A DNA stretch of 64,000 nucleotides from Ectothiorhodospiraceae bacterium (GCA_024234875.1 JACKNM010000010.1:1-64000), one strand, 5' to 3'; counted from the stretch's first letter, positions 7,838 through 17,122 are shown. Numbers and translations: made by a program. The notes: generated by a model not told the origin, from the sequence alone.

Positions 7838-8053
7838 TCACTGCAACATGCAGGATCCCGGCGCCATCCCACAGCTACCGCAGCTCGCCGGGGCCTCGGC
7901 GCGGGCCGGCTCGGCCTTGCCGAGCGCGAATGCCGACAGCAGGCGCTCGAGCGCGCGGCTGTCGCACTGCGGGCATTGCGGGCGGTCGCTCGAGCGCACC
8001 AGGGTCTCGAAGCGATGGTGGCACTTGCGGCACTCGTACTCGTGAATCGGCAT
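7838..8053 (-). CDS. FmdB-type zinc ribbon protein
   Basis: 71 residues. MPIHEYECRKCHHRFE opens the FmdB/CxxC_CXXC_SSSS regulatory domain; zinc ligands are Cys8/Cys11 and Cys27/Cys30. The tail adds another Cys pair (CGSCG) plus further Cys near the end, as often seen in this family. FmdB-like proteins were first linked to regulation of formamidase, but their role is mostly unknown. Confidence 0.85.
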   Translation of the reverse strand: MPIHEYECRKCHHRFETLVRSSDRPQCPQCDSRALERLLSAFALGKAEPARAEAPASCGSCGMAPGSCMLQ

Positions 8054-8199
8054 CGACGGTGACTCCCGGGCCGTGAGTCTGGCCCGAACCGCCGGCGATC
8101 ATGCAGCGCCGACCCGGCGGGCGGGAAGGGGGGCGAGGGTCCGGCCGGGGTCGGCGATCTGATAGCCTCGCGCTCCCCCTCCCGACCGGTCTCCACGCG

Positions 8200-9501
8200 A
8201 TGCCCCCTTCGGTCGCCACCACCTTTCCGACCCACCAGCGCCGGTGCGGCTGGAACGCGCTGCTCGCGCCACGCGCGCCCACGCCGCCGCTGCGCGGGCG
8301 AGTGGACTGCGCGCTCGCGGTGATCGGGGCCGGGTACACCGGTCTCGCGGCGGCGCGGACCTTCGCCGAGTCGCGGCCCGACTCGCCGGTGGTGCTGCTC
8401 GACGCCGACGTGCTGGGCGAGGGCAGTCCCGGGCGCAACTCCGGCTTCATGCTCGAGATCGCGCTCGCCGACGATGCCGATGCCGGCGCCGTCGCACGGA
8501 TGGCGGCGGTGAACCGCCGCACCCGCGAGACCATGGACTGGCTGCGCGCGCTGGCGGCGCAGTCGGGGGCCGACTGCGATCTCGTGCGTGCCGGCACCTA
8601 CCGGGGGGCGGCGACGGTGGGGGGGATGGCGGGCCTCGACCACTACCGCGCCTTCCTCGAGGCGGCGGGGCTCGAGCACCGGGTGCTGGACCGTGAGGCG
8701 ATGGCGGCGCGGATCGGGACCCGGCACTACCTCGGGGGCTTGTGGTCTCCCGACTGCTCCCTGGTGCAGCCGGCCGCGCTCGTACGCGCGCTCGCGTCGG
8801 TGCTCCCCGAGGGCGTCGCGCTGCACGAGCGAAGCCCCGCGCTCGCGCTCTGGCGGATCGCCGGCGGCTGGTGCGTCACGACCCCCGACGGCGAGGTGCG
8901 CGCCGAGCGCGTGGTGCTCGCGAACAACGCATTCGCCGCGAGCCTCGGCTACGGGGGCGCGCGACTGGTGCCGATCTACACCTACGCCGGCCTCACCCCG
9001 CGGCTCGACGGCGCCGACCTCGCCGCGCTCGGCGACGACCCGTGTTGGGGACTCCTGCCGGCGCATCGTCTCGGCACCACGCTGCGCCGTACCGTCGACG
9101 GCCGGCTGCTGGTGCGGTCCTTCTACGGCTATCGTCGCGAGGCCGACAACGGTGCCGTCGAGGTCGCGCTCCAGGGCTGCATGGCTCGGCGATATCCGGT
9201 CCTCGCGGGCGTCGGCCTCGAGCACGTGTGGGGTGGCACCACCGGCCTCACCCGCAACGGCGCGCCGGTGTGGGGTGAGTCGGCGCCCGGGCTCTGGGTC
9301 TCCGCCGGCTGCAACGGCGGCGGGGTGGTGAAGGGCTCGCTGCTCGGGCGCGCGCTGGTGCAGACGATGCTCGGTGGCCCGGCGGACGACGTCCGCACGC
9401 TCTTCGGCACGGCGACCTGGATGCCGCCGGAGCCGTTGCGCGCACTCGGGTTCGAGCTCCTCACCCGCCGCTGGCGACGCGAGGCCGGGGCGGAGGTGTG
9501 A
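8200..9501 (+). CDS. FAD-dependent oxidoreductase (DAO/GlcD-type, amine or amino-acid oxidase-like)
   Basis: 433 residues from ATG 8200. The Rossmann FAD motif VIGAGYTGLAAARTF is near residues 44-58, GRNSGFM at about 80-86 is the DAO-family block, and GGTTGLTRNGAPVWG with SAGCNGGGVVKG closes the FAD-binding region. It is related to the gamma-glutamylputrescine-oxidase group, which oxidises secondary or primary amines. It lacks a signal peptide. Its substrate cannot be told. It faces the CitE-like gene convergently, with a hairpin between. Confidence 0.8.
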   Translation: MPPSVATTFPTHQRRCGWNALLAPRAPTPPLRGRVDCALAVIGAGYTGLAAARTFAESRPDSPVVLLDADVLGEGSPGRNSGFMLEIALADDADAGAVARMAAVNRRTRETMDWLRALAAQSGADCDLVRAGTYRGAATVGGMAGLDHYRAFLEAAGLEHRVLDREAMAARIGTRHYLGGLWSPDCSLVQPAALVRALASVLPEGVALHERSPALALWRIAGGWCVTTPDGEVRAERVVLANNAFAASLGYGGARLVPIYTYAGLTPRLDGADLAALGDDPCWGLLPAHRLGTTLRRTVDGRLLVRSFYGYRREADNGAVEVALQGCMARRYPVLAGVGLEHVWGGTTGLTRNGAPVWGESAPGLWVSAGCNGGGVVKGSLLGRALVQTMLGGPADDVRTLFGTATWMPPEPLRALGFELLTRRWRREAGAEV

Positions 9502-9509
9502 GGGCAGCA

Positions 9510-9544
9510 GGGGACGGCCGCGCGCGGGGCGCGGCCCGGTCCCC
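9510..9544. terminator. Hairpin between convergent genes
   Basis: GGGGAC (9510-9515) pairs GTCCCC (9539-9544), extended inside by GGCCGCGC with GCGCGGCC. It lies between the stops at 9501 and 9551. No U-tract. Confidence 0.45.
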
Positions 9545-9550
9545 GCAAGG

Positions 9551-10402
9551 TCAGAGTCGCTCGGCCACCGCCAGGATGCGGTACATGCTGCGCAGCACCG
9601 GCTTCTCGATCAGCTTGTTGTCGATGACCACGAGGCCGGTGTCGCCGCGCTCGAACTCCTCGACCACCCGCCGCGCGGTGGCGATCTGCTCCGGGGTCGG
9701 GCTGAACACGCGATTCAGCGTCTCGATCTGCTTGGGGTGGATGGCCCCCTTGCCGGTGAAGCCGAGCGCGGCGCAGGCGCGCGCCTCGCGCTCCATGCCG
9801 GCCATGTCGCCGAGGTCCAGATAGGGCACGTCGACGACGTCGACACCGGCGCTCGCCGCCGCGTGCACCACCCGCGCGCGGGCGTAGAGCAGCCCCTCCC
9901 ACTGCGGCTCGACTCGAAGCTCCGCCGCCATGTCGACACCCCCGAACAGCAGCGCGTCGATACGGTCGCTCGACCGCGCGATGTCGATGCAGGCCTCCAG
10001 GCCCTCGTTGGTCTCGATGATGACGTGCAGGCGCACGTGCTCGCAGCGTGCCCCGAGCACCTCCTCGTAGACCCGAATCTCGTCGGGGGACTTGATCTTC
10101 GGCAACATCAGCGCCGGCGGCGGCCGCTTCGCCTCGACGATCGCCAGCAGGTCGGCCATGCCCTCGGGCGTGCGCAGGCAGTTCACGCGCACGATCGGCT
10201 CGACCCGCGGGTCCGGCTCGAGCGTCGCGAACGCGGCCAGGGTCCGCTCACGCGCCACCGCCTTGTGATTCGGGGCGATGGCGTCCTCGAGATCGACCGT
10301 CACGATGTCGGCGCCGCTCGCCATCGCCTTGGGTAGCATCTCCGGCTTGTTTCCGGGGGCGAAGATGAGGCTGCGCCGAGGGCGCACGGGTCGATCGGCC
10401 AT
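9551..10402 (-). CDS. HpcH/HpaI aldolase family, CitE-like CoA-ester lyase
   Basis: 283 residues. RRSLIFAPGNKPEMLPKA opens the CitE fold, VTVDLEDAIAP carries the metal-binding acidic residues, IIETNEGL is the second acidic block and GKGAIHPKQIE the conserved C-terminal motif. Members cleave or hydrolyse malyl-, citramalyl- or citryl-type CoA esters; the exact substrate is not readable. No citrate lyase subunits adjoin it. ATG start at 10402. Confidence 0.82.
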   Translation of the reverse strand: MADRPVRPRRSLIFAPGNKPEMLPKAMASGADIVTVDLEDAIAPNHKAVARERTLAAFATLEPDPRVEPIVRVNCLRTPEGMADLLAIVEAKRPPPALMLPKIKSPDEIRVYEEVLGARCEHVRLHVIIETNEGLEACIDIARSSDRIDALLFGGVDMAAELRVEPQWEGLLYARARVVHAAASAGVDVVDVPYLDLGDMAGMEREARACAALGFTGKGAIHPKQIETLNRVFSPTPEQIATARRVVEEFERGDTGLVVIDNKLIEKPVLRSMYRILAVAERL

Positions 10403-10491
10403 CGCTGGGCTCCGGATGCGGTCGGGGCGACGAACGATACGGGCAGCCCGCGCCGATGTCGATGCGGGCGCGGCGGCAAGGGAGAACGGCG

Positions 10492-11247
10492 ATGCAGCGG
10501 CACCGGACCCTCACGACCGACTACGACCGCCAGTTCTACGCCCGACAGGTCGAGGGCGCGCGTCGCTCGGCGCAGATCGTGGTGCCGCTGTTGCTGGACC
10601 TGGTCGCGGTCGGCTCGGTATGCGACGTCGGTTGTGGTGTCGGCGCCTGGCTGCGGGCCTTCTCCGACCGCGGCGTGAGCGACGTGCTCGGGCTGGACGG
10701 CGATCACGTCGAGACGGACCTGCTCGAGATCCCGGCGTCGTGCTTTCGGGCGCACGACCTCACGCAGCCGATCCGGCTCGAGCGACGGTTCGATCTCGCG
10801 GTGTCGCTCGAGGTGGCCGAGCACTTGCCGGCATCGTGCGCGGAGGACTTCGTGGCGTCGCTGACCGCCATCGGGTCGATGGTGCTGTTCTCGGCCGCGG
10901 TGCCCGGTCAGGGCGGGCGCGGGCACGTCAACGAGCGCTGGCAGAGCTATTGGGCACGGCTGTTCGAGGCCCGAGGATTCCGGGCCGTCGATCACCTGCG
11001 CTGGATGGTCTGGAGCCACGACGACGTCAAGTTCTGGTACCGGCAGAACATGATGCTCTACGTCCACGCCGACGCCGTGGATGCGAGCGACCGGCTTCGT
11101 GACCTCGCGCGACAGACGTCGCTGGCGAGGCTCGACGTCGTTCATCCGATGCTTCATCTACACCGCTTGCGACACCTGCTCGGCCTCACGCACGCGGCCC
11201 GTCGCGGTCGCGTGGCGAGGTCGACATCAGGGTCCGCCGGGGCGTGA
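10492..11247 (+). CDS. Class I SAM-dependent methyltransferase
   Basis: 251 residues from ATG 10492, with AAGGGAG upstream; ATG 10456 is possible but has no good site. VCDVGCGVGAWLRAF is the SAM-binding motif I and VLGLDGD motif II; LAVSLEVAEHLP is motif IV. The C-terminal half is basic and Arg-rich. These proteins often methylate sugars or small molecules; the target is unknown. Divergently placed from the CitE-like gene. Confidence 0.8.
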   Translation: MQRHRTLTTDYDRQFYARQVEGARRSAQIVVPLLLDLVAVGSVCDVGCGVGAWLRAFSDRGVSDVLGLDGDHVETDLLEIPASCFRAHDLTQPIRLERRFDLAVSLEVAEHLPASCAEDFVASLTAIGSMVLFSAAVPGQGGRGHVNERWQSYWARLFEARGFRAVDHLRWMVWSHDDVKFWYRQNMMLYVHADAVDASDRLRDLARQTSLARLDVVHPMLHLHRLRHLLGLTHAARRGRVARSTSGSAGA

Positions 11248-11291
11248 GATGGGGGTCCCCGTCACGGGCGCGACAGGGCCTCGTGTCCACG

Positions 11292-11311
11292 GGCGGGGAC
11301 GGCGCCCCGCC
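11292..11311. terminator. GC hairpin between convergent genes
   Basis: GGCGGGG (11292-11298) pairs CCCCGCC (11305-11311) in the gap between the methyltransferase stop (11247) and the esterase stop (11321). No U-tract. Confidence 0.4.
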
Positions 11312-11320
11312 GCCCCCAAC

Positions 11321-12541
11321 TCAGCCCTCGATCGCCTGGTACGTCAGCACCCTGAGCTCGCGGCGCAGCGGGTAGGTCGACGAGGGCAGGAGCTGGGTGC
11401 AGAAGATCACCGTCATCTCCTCGACCGGGTCGATCCAGAACGCGGTGCTCGCCGCCCCGCCCCAGGCGTACTCGCCGGCCGAGCCCATGACCTTGGCGCG
11501 CGCCGGGTCGAGCATCACCGACACCCCGAGCCCGAACCCGATGCCCTCGTAGCTCGCCTCGCTGAAGCGCGGCTGACCCATCGCCGCCATGTCGACGCCG
11601 CCCGGGAGGTGGTTGCGGGTCATGTAGTCGACCGTCTTGCGCGACAGTAGCCGCACGCCGTCGAGCTCGCCCCGGCGGCGCATCAGCTCGGTGAAGCGGA
11701 AGTAGTCGCCGACGGTGGAGACCAGGCCGCCGCCGCCGGAGTGCAGTGTCGCCTCGCGCAGGAAGCGGTCGTCGGTGGCCGAGCCGACCTCCTCCAGCCC
11801 GCCGTCCTTGTCGCGGCCGTACATCGCCGCGAAGCGGCCACGCGCGGCGGCCGGCACCGAGAACGCGGTCTCGTGCATGCCGAGCGGGGCGAGGATCTCG
11901 TCGCGCATGAACGCGCCGAGCGACTTCCCGCTCAGCACCTCGACCAGTCGCCCGAGGACGTCGGTCGACGTGCCGTAGTTCCACTCGCTGCCCGGGTGCG
12001 CGAGCAACGGCATCTCGCCGAGCGCGTCGACCATCGTCCCCAGATCGCCGTCCGACCGGGTGAAGTCGATGCCGCGGGCGCGGTACATCGCGTCCACCGG
12101 GGTGGCGTGGAAGAAGCCGTAGGTGAGCCCGGAGGTGTGGGTCATGAGGTCGTGGATCTGGATCGGGCGGCGCGCGGGCTCGGTACGCATCGACTCGCCC
12201 GAGCCCGAGACCCACACCTGCATGTCCGCGAACGCGGGGAGATAGGCCTCGAGCGGATCGTCGAGCTGGAACCGTCCGCGCTCGTAGAGCATCAATGCCG
12301 CCACCGAGGTGATCGGCTTGGTCATCGAGTAGAAGCGCAGCACCGTATCGGGTGCCATCGCACGGCCCGAGGCCAGGTCCGCGAGCCCGTAGCTCTCGAG
12401 AAACGCGACCCGGCCACGCCGCGCGACCAGCGTCATCGCGCCGGCGAGCTTGCCGGCATCGACGTAGCGGGCCATCCAGTCACGCACGCGCGCGAGCCGC
12501 GCCGCACCCAGCCCGACGGTGCCGGGATCGATGGTCTCCAT
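11321..12541 (-). CDS. Serine hydrolase, beta-lactamase fold (family VIII esterase-like)
   Basis: 406 residues. Ser72-x-x-Lys75 in YSMTK is the nucleophile motif, WNYGTS supplies the second-motif Tyr, and WGGAASTAFW resembles the C-terminal Trp block of EstB-type esterases. There is no signal peptide, which favours a cytoplasmic esterase over a penicillin-binding role. It begins 12 bases after the B12-binding gene on the same strand, so the two are probably co-transcribed. Substrate unknown. Confidence 0.85.
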   Translation of the reverse strand: METIDPGTVGLGAARLARVRDWMARYVDAGKLAGAMTLVARRGRVAFLESYGLADLASGRAMAPDTVLRFYSMTKPITSVAALMLYERGRFQLDDPLEAYLPAFADMQVWVSGSGESMRTEPARRPIQIHDLMTHTSGLTYGFFHATPVDAMYRARGIDFTRSDGDLGTMVDALGEMPLLAHPGSEWNYGTSTDVLGRLVEVLSGKSLGAFMRDEILAPLGMHETAFSVPAAARGRFAAMYGRDKDGGLEEVGSATDDRFLREATLHSGGGGLVSTVGDYFRFTELMRRRGELDGVRLLSRKTVDYMTRNHLPGGVDMAAMGQPRFSEASYEGIGFGLGVSVMLDPARAKVMGSAGEYAWGGAASTAFWIDPVEEMTVIFCTQLLPSSTYPLRRELRVLTYQAIEG

Positions 12542-12553
12542 GTCGGGTCTCCG

Positions 12554-14368
12554 TTATGGCGCCGGGCCGGCGCTCGTGGTGTCGTGGTGCGGCGATGCCG
12601 CCGCGGGCTCGGCGGCATCGCCGCCCATACGGCCGAGGATCTCGATCATCGCCTCGACTCCGGTGCAGGGCACCGCCCCGGCGCGGGCGAGCTCGGCGGT
12701 GACGTCGACCGGCAGGCTCGAGTTGGAGCCGTCGGGGATCTGGTTCAGGCGCCCGCCGACCAGCACCGGGACCTCGAGGCCGCGCGTCGCGAGCTCGCGC
12801 TTCAGTGCCTCGACGTAGCGCAGCGCCACCCCGTTGTAGGTGCTGAGCGCGATCAGGTCGACGCGCTTCTCCGCGGCCAGCGTGGCGAGGTCGTCCGGAT
12901 CGACGCTGGTGCCGGCATCCACCAGGTCGACGCCGAGCGGCGCCAGCACCTGCTCGAGCAGGGTCTTGCCGTGCTCGTGGACGTCGGTGGTGGCGATGCA
13001 CACACGGATGCCGGTGCTCGCGATGCGGGCGCGCACCGGGGTCGGAACCGCGCCGAGATAGCGTGCGGCGCTGCGCTCGAGCTCGACCAGCGTCGTCGCC
13101 GGCACCACCGGCGCGCGCCCGCGCGGGCGCTCCGGTGCCGGCGCGCCGGGACCGTAGAGCTCCTCCAGTCGCTTCGCACCGACCCGGCGCATCGCGAGCA
13201 GGACCTGCAGCGGGTCGTCCACGTCGACCCCGCCGGCGGCGAGCCCGGTGAGCACCCGATCTCTGAACGTCCGTCCGCCGGCGACGATCTCCGCCGCCAC
13301 CGCGTCGGCGCGCTCGACGTCGACCAGCGCCGACCAGTCGCCCGCGTGCTCGCACAGCCGCCCGGCGAACACCTGCGCGTCGATCACCTCGTCGATGTCC
13401 GGGATGCGCTCGTTCTCGGTCACCGGAACCGCGTTGACCGCGTGCCCGGTGGGGCGGGTGCGCTGGCCGATGACGTCGACCAGCAGGTAGCTCGCGAGGC
13501 TCGCGAAGTTCCCGCCCTGGGTCGAGCGATAGGCGACGGTGTTGCCGTAGACCATCGTCCCCGGCGGCTCCACCGCGATCGCCAGCGCGCGCTGGAACGC
13601 GAGGCGGGTGAGCGGCTCGGAGAAGTGGTGACCGAAGCAGAAGCCGATCCGTCCGCCGACCAGCGACTCGACCACGTGGCGCTCGAGCAGCACCGAGCCG
13701 AGGCAGCACGCGAGATCGGCGAAGTGGGCGGCGAAGCCGTCGTCGATGTTGCTGTGGATGATGACCTCGACCGGCTGCGCGGCGCACAGCCCCAGCGCCT
13801 TCACCGTCTCCGCGGTGGTGCCCACGTCGTCGTCGACATGCGGCATGCGAAACGTGAAGTACTGGCCGAGGTTGCCGATGGCAGTGGCGCCGGCGGCGAG
13901 CGCGGCCTGGGTGTTCTCCACCGCGGCCGGGAAGCCCATCACGAAGTCGCCGAAGTGCGGCGCGACCGGCGCCTGCCCGGTGAGGGTCACGAAGTCCTCG
14001 GGGCCGCGCATCACCAAGCCGGTGCCGCGCCCCATCTCGCCCCGCATCGCCGCGGTGTAGCCCATGCTCCAGTCGAGGCAGATGCCGTAGCGATCGACGT
14101 CGAAGCCGGCGGCGGCCACCGCGGCGTGGATCTCGCGATAGGCGCGGCAGGACTTCTCCAGCTCGCGGTACCCGATCTGCGCATGGTGGGTGATGCGGCC
14201 GTCGGCCATCGCCCGGCGCTTGTGCTCGGCCTCGCTGGCGACGCCGTGCTCGGTGAGGAACGGGCACGGCCCCACCTGCCAGTCGCGCGCCAGCGCTCGA
14301 CCCTCGGCCAGCAATGCCCGCCCGTCGGGCAACTCGGGCTCCGGAAAGATACGATTCGCATCCAGCAT
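12554..14368 (-). CDS. Cobalamin-binding mutase-like fusion protein
   Basis: 604 residues from ATG 14368 (GGGAG upstream); the longer frame to 14515 is Arg/Ser-rich and is rejected. Residues 455-575 are a B12-binding domain with DVHEHG (462-467), the DxHxxG base-off motif, then STYNGVAL and LVGGRLNQ. Residues 1-445 look like a TIM-barrel catalytic part: FPAAVENTQAALAAGATAIG and VEVIIHSNIDDG recall the epsilon subunit of glutamate mutase. If so, catalytic and B12 subunits are fused in reverse of methylmalonyl-CoA-mutase chaperone layouts. The rearranged substrate is unknown. Downstream esterase and divergent RidA suggest a catabolic role. Confidence 0.65.
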   Translation of the reverse strand: MLDANRIFPEPELPDGRALLAEGRALARDWQVGPCPFLTEHGVASEAEHKRRAMADGRITHHAQIGYRELEKSCRAYREIHAAVAAAGFDVDRYGICLDWSMGYTAAMRGEMGRGTGLVMRGPEDFVTLTGQAPVAPHFGDFVMGFPAAVENTQAALAAGATAIGNLGQYFTFRMPHVDDDVGTTAETVKALGLCAAQPVEVIIHSNIDDGFAAHFADLACCLGSVLLERHVVESLVGGRIGFCFGHHFSEPLTRLAFQRALAIAVEPPGTMVYGNTVAYRSTQGGNFASLASYLLVDVIGQRTRPTGHAVNAVPVTENERIPDIDEVIDAQVFAGRLCEHAGDWSALVDVERADAVAAEIVAGGRTFRDRVLTGLAAGGVDVDDPLQVLLAMRRVGAKRLEELYGPGAPAPERPRGRAPVVPATTLVELERSAARYLGAVPTPVRARIASTGIRVCIATTDVHEHGKTLLEQVLAPLGVDLVDAGTSVDPDDLATLAAEKRVDLIALSTYNGVALRYVEALKRELATRGLEVPVLVGGRLNQIPDGSNSSLPVDVTAELARAGAVPCTGVEAMIEILGRMGGDAAEPAAASPHHDTTSAGPAP

Positions 14369-14474
14369 CGCCACGGCTCCCGGGCGTGTGGCGCCCGCAA
14401 CGATCGAGCCGCCACTGTCCGGCAGCCGGCGCGAGAGCGTCAACCCCGACACGACCGACCGAGGGAGGAGGACG

Positions 14475-14831
14475 ATGGACATCTTTCGACTGCGCGGCGA
14501 CGCGGTGGGGCGCAATCGCGCCAGCCGGTTCGGTGACCTGGTCTTCGCGGTGGCGACCGCCGGCCGGCCGGGAGGCTCGGTCGCCGATCAGACCCGCCTC
14601 ACCCTCGCCGCGCTCGAGCAGGCCCTGGTCGAGGCCGGGAGCGACAAGACGCGCCTGCTCTCGGCCACCGTCTATCTCACCGACATCGCCCGCAAGGCCG
14701 AGATGGACAGCGTCTGGTGCCCGTGGCTCGGCGACGACAGCGCCAACTGGCCGCAACGCGCCTGCGTGCAGGCGGGCCTCGCTCCGGGCGACCTGGTGGA
14801 GATCACGGTGATCGCCGCGGCGCTTCGGTGA
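14475..14831 (+). CDS. RidA/YjgF family protein
   Basis: 118 residues from ATG 14475 with GGGAGGAGG upstream. LVFAVATAGRPGGSVADQT, TLAALEQALVEAGSDKTRLL and ATVYLTDIARKAEMD follow the RidA fold; QRACVQAGLAPGDLVEI contains the conserved Arg that binds the imine carboxylate. RidA proteins hydrolyse reactive enamine/imine intermediates of amino-acid breakdown. It is divergent from the B12 fusion gene (106-base gap) and upstream of the M24-like hydrolase, which fits a nitrogen-compound catabolic block. Confidence 0.88.
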   Translation: MDIFRLRGDAVGRNRASRFGDLVFAVATAGRPGGSVADQTRLTLAALEQALVEAGSDKTRLLSATVYLTDIARKAEMDSVWCPWLGDDSANWPQRACVQAGLAPGDLVEITVIAAALR

Positions 14832-14946
14832 GCCACGCGGGCCTCGCCGCCCGTCGCCGGGTCGATCGTGACTGGACGTCGCCTGGGTGCCGGGTGTAGG
14901 AATCGGCCGATCGTCGACACGACTCGAACCCGACCGGAGTTTCGCC

Positions 14947-16104
14947 ATGCCAGTGCTCCACTTCAGCCGCGAGGAGTTCGCGGCGCGCCAGGCCGCCACC
15001 TGCGCCGAGATGGCGCGCCAGGGACTCGATGGGCTCGTCCTGTTTCGGCAGGAGAGCATGTTCTGGCTGACCGGGTACGACACCTGCGGCTACACCATGT
15101 TCCAGGCGATGTACCTCGGCGCCGATGGCCATGCGGCGCTGCTCACGCGCACCGCCGATCGAATCCAGTCGCGAGCCACCTCGGTGCTCGAGGACATCCG
15201 CATCTGGTACGACCGCGAGGACGCGAGCCCGGGCGACGATCTGCGCGCGATGCTCGACGACCTCGGCTGCCGCGGGAAGCGCCTCGGCGTCGAGTACCAC
15301 GCCTACGGCCTCACCGGTCAGCGCGCGAAGATGGTCGACGCCGCGCTCGAGGGGTTCTGCACACTGGTCGATGCGTCGGACCTGGTGCGCGAGCTGCGGC
15401 TGGTGAAGAGCCCGGCCGAGCTCGCCTACGTGCGCAAGGCCGGCGAGCTCTCCGACCGCATCCTCGCCGTCAGCCTCGAGCGCTGCCGGCCCGGGGTCAC
15501 GGTGAAGAGCATCTACGGCGCGATGATGCAGGCGCTGATGGAGGGCGGCGGCGACCCGACCGGGAGCCTGTGGCCGCTCGGCGCCGGGGAGGCGGCGCAG
15601 TTCGGCCGGTATCACAGTGGCAACGAGATCGTGGGCCCGAACGACCAGGTGACCTTCGAGCCCGGTGCGGCCTACCTGCGCTACCACGCCTGCCTGATGT
15701 ACACCGCGCTGACCGGTGGCGTCTCCGCCCACCATCGCTCGATGAACGCGGCGTGCGCCGAAGCGCTCGCCGCCTGCCAGGAGCACTTGCGCCCGGGCAA
15801 CACGCTCGGTGAGGTCTACGACGCACACGCGCGGGTCATGGACCGCGCCGGCTACGGTGAGGCGAGGCTCGCCGCCTGCGGCTACACCCTCGGTGCGACG
15901 TACCCGCCGACCTGGATGGACTGGCCGATGTGCTGGTCGGGGAACCCGCAGGTGCTGGCACCGGGCATGGTGTTCTTCCTCCACATGATCCTGTTCGATC
16001 GCGCCAACGGTGCCGGCATGTGCATGGGCGAGACCGCAATCGTCACCGACGGCGCCTGCGAGCGGGTGAACCACGTGCCACGTGAGCCGATCCTGGTCGG
16101 CTGA
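14947..16104 (+). CDS. M24-family hydrolase, ectoine hydrolase/creatinase type
   Basis: 385 residues from ATG 14947. N-terminal creatinase domain with RQESMFWLTGYDT; the C-terminal pita-bread domain starts about residue 160. The metal ligands of true M24 peptidases are replaced: the first Asp by Glu (FEPG), the second by Cys in YHACLMYT, the His by Tyr in CGYTLGATYPP, and a Glu by His in VFFLHM. GYTLGATYPP resembles DoeA-type ectoine hydrolases, which work without metal. A C-N hydrolase on a small amide or cyclic amidine is likely; ectoine is only a guess. Its stop overlaps the next gene. Confidence 0.75.
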   Translation: MPVLHFSREEFAARQAATCAEMARQGLDGLVLFRQESMFWLTGYDTCGYTMFQAMYLGADGHAALLTRTADRIQSRATSVLEDIRIWYDREDASPGDDLRAMLDDLGCRGKRLGVEYHAYGLTGQRAKMVDAALEGFCTLVDASDLVRELRLVKSPAELAYVRKAGELSDRILAVSLERCRPGVTVKSIYGAMMQALMEGGGDPTGSLWPLGAGEAAQFGRYHSGNEIVGPNDQVTFEPGAAYLRYHACLMYTALTGGVSAHHRSMNAACAEALAACQEHLRPGNTLGEVYDAHARVMDRAGYGEARLAACGYTLGATYPPTWMDWPMCWSGNPQVLAPGMVFFLHMILFDRANGAGMCMGETAIVTDGACERVNHVPREPILVG

Positions 16105-17122
16105 GCGCGGGCCCGGCCGGGCCTGCGGCGCGGCCGGGTTGCGGGTGCTGCTCGTCGGTTACGGCACCCTCGCGCTCGGGGTCCTGCGGGGGTTGCTCGA
16201 CTCGCCGCGCGTGCGGGTCGCCGGCGTGGTGCGCTGGGGCGCCGGGTTCGAGCGCGCGATGCCACCGGACGCCGACCACCGGGCGATCGCGACCGTGGCC
16301 CGGGCCGCGGATGTGCCGTTGCCGGTCTGCGACCGGGTGAACTCGGCCGAGTTCACCGCCTTGCTGCGGCGCCTCGAGGTCGACTGGGTGCTGGTGGCGA
16401 GCTGGGGCGAGATCCTGCGCGAGCCGGTGATTCGCGCCAGCGGCGGGCGCATCGTGAACTGCCACCCCTCGCTGTTGCCGGCCCACCGCGGCGCCAACCC
16501 CTACGCCTCGGCCATCATCGCCGGTGAGTCGTGGACGGGGGTCACCTTCCACCTGATCGACGCCGGGATCGACACCGGACCGGTGGTGGCGCAGGCGCGG
16601 GTTCCCATCGACCTGGCCGACACCGGGGGCACGCTTCGCTCGCGCTGCGCGCGCGTGGCGCGCGAGATGGTGCCGTCGGTGGTCGACCGCCTGGCCACCC
16701 CCGGGCTGGTCCCGCGGGCTCAGGCCGAGATGGGCGAGGCGAGCTACCACGGGCGTCTGTCCGACGCCGATGCGGTCATCGACTTCCGACGCCCGGCGCG
16801 CGAGGTGCACGACCGGATCCGGGCGGTGCAGCCCTGGTATCTGCCCCGGACCTGGGCCGAGGGTCCGCTCGGGCGGGTGCGCATCGAGCTCGGCTGGAGC
16901 CGCGTCGAGCCGGTACGCATCGGCGCCGCCGCCCCGGGCGCCATCGTCTCCCGCGACGGCGCCACCTTGCGCGTCGCCTGCGCCGGTGGAGAGCTCGTGC
17001 GCCTCGGCGATCTGCGCCTCGGCGTCGGCTGGCTGGCCCTGGGCGGCCGTCTCGCCCGCCCGGTGGGGCGCTGGCTGATCCCCGACGCCGCCTTGCTCGG
17101 CGACCCCCGCGCTTCCAGGTAG
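16082..17122 (+). CDS. Formyltransferase-fold protein (Fmt/ArnA-like)
   Basis: 346 residues from GTG 16082, overlapping the M24-like gene by 23 bases; TTG 16138 (LRVLLVGYG) is an alternative. RVLLVGYGTLALGVL opens the formyltransferase Rossmann fold; VNCHPSLLPAHRGANP carries the catalytic Asn and His of the N10-formyl-THF-binding site, and GITFHLIDAGIDTGP-like residues (GVTFHLIDAGIDTGP) give the Asp. The C-terminal domain resembles Fmt's. True Fmt is usually next to def, which is absent, so a sugar- or amine-formylating enzyme is likelier. Its TAG stop is the first three bases of a palindromic repeat. Confidence 0.75.
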   Translation: MSRSWSAERGPGRACGAAGLRVLLVGYGTLALGVLRGLLDSPRVRVAGVVRWGAGFERAMPPDADHRAIATVARAADVPLPVCDRVNSAEFTALLRRLEVDWVLVASWGEILREPVIRASGGRIVNCHPSLLPAHRGANPYASAIIAGESWTGVTFHLIDAGIDTGPVVAQARVPIDLADTGGTLRSRCARVAREMVPSVVDRLATPGLVPRAQAEMGEASYHGRLSDADAVIDFRRPAREVHDRIRAVQPWYLPRTWAEGPLGRVRIELGWSRVEPVRIGAAAPGAIVSRDGATLRVACAGGELVRLGDLRLGVGWLALGGRLARPVGRWLIPDAALLGDPRASR

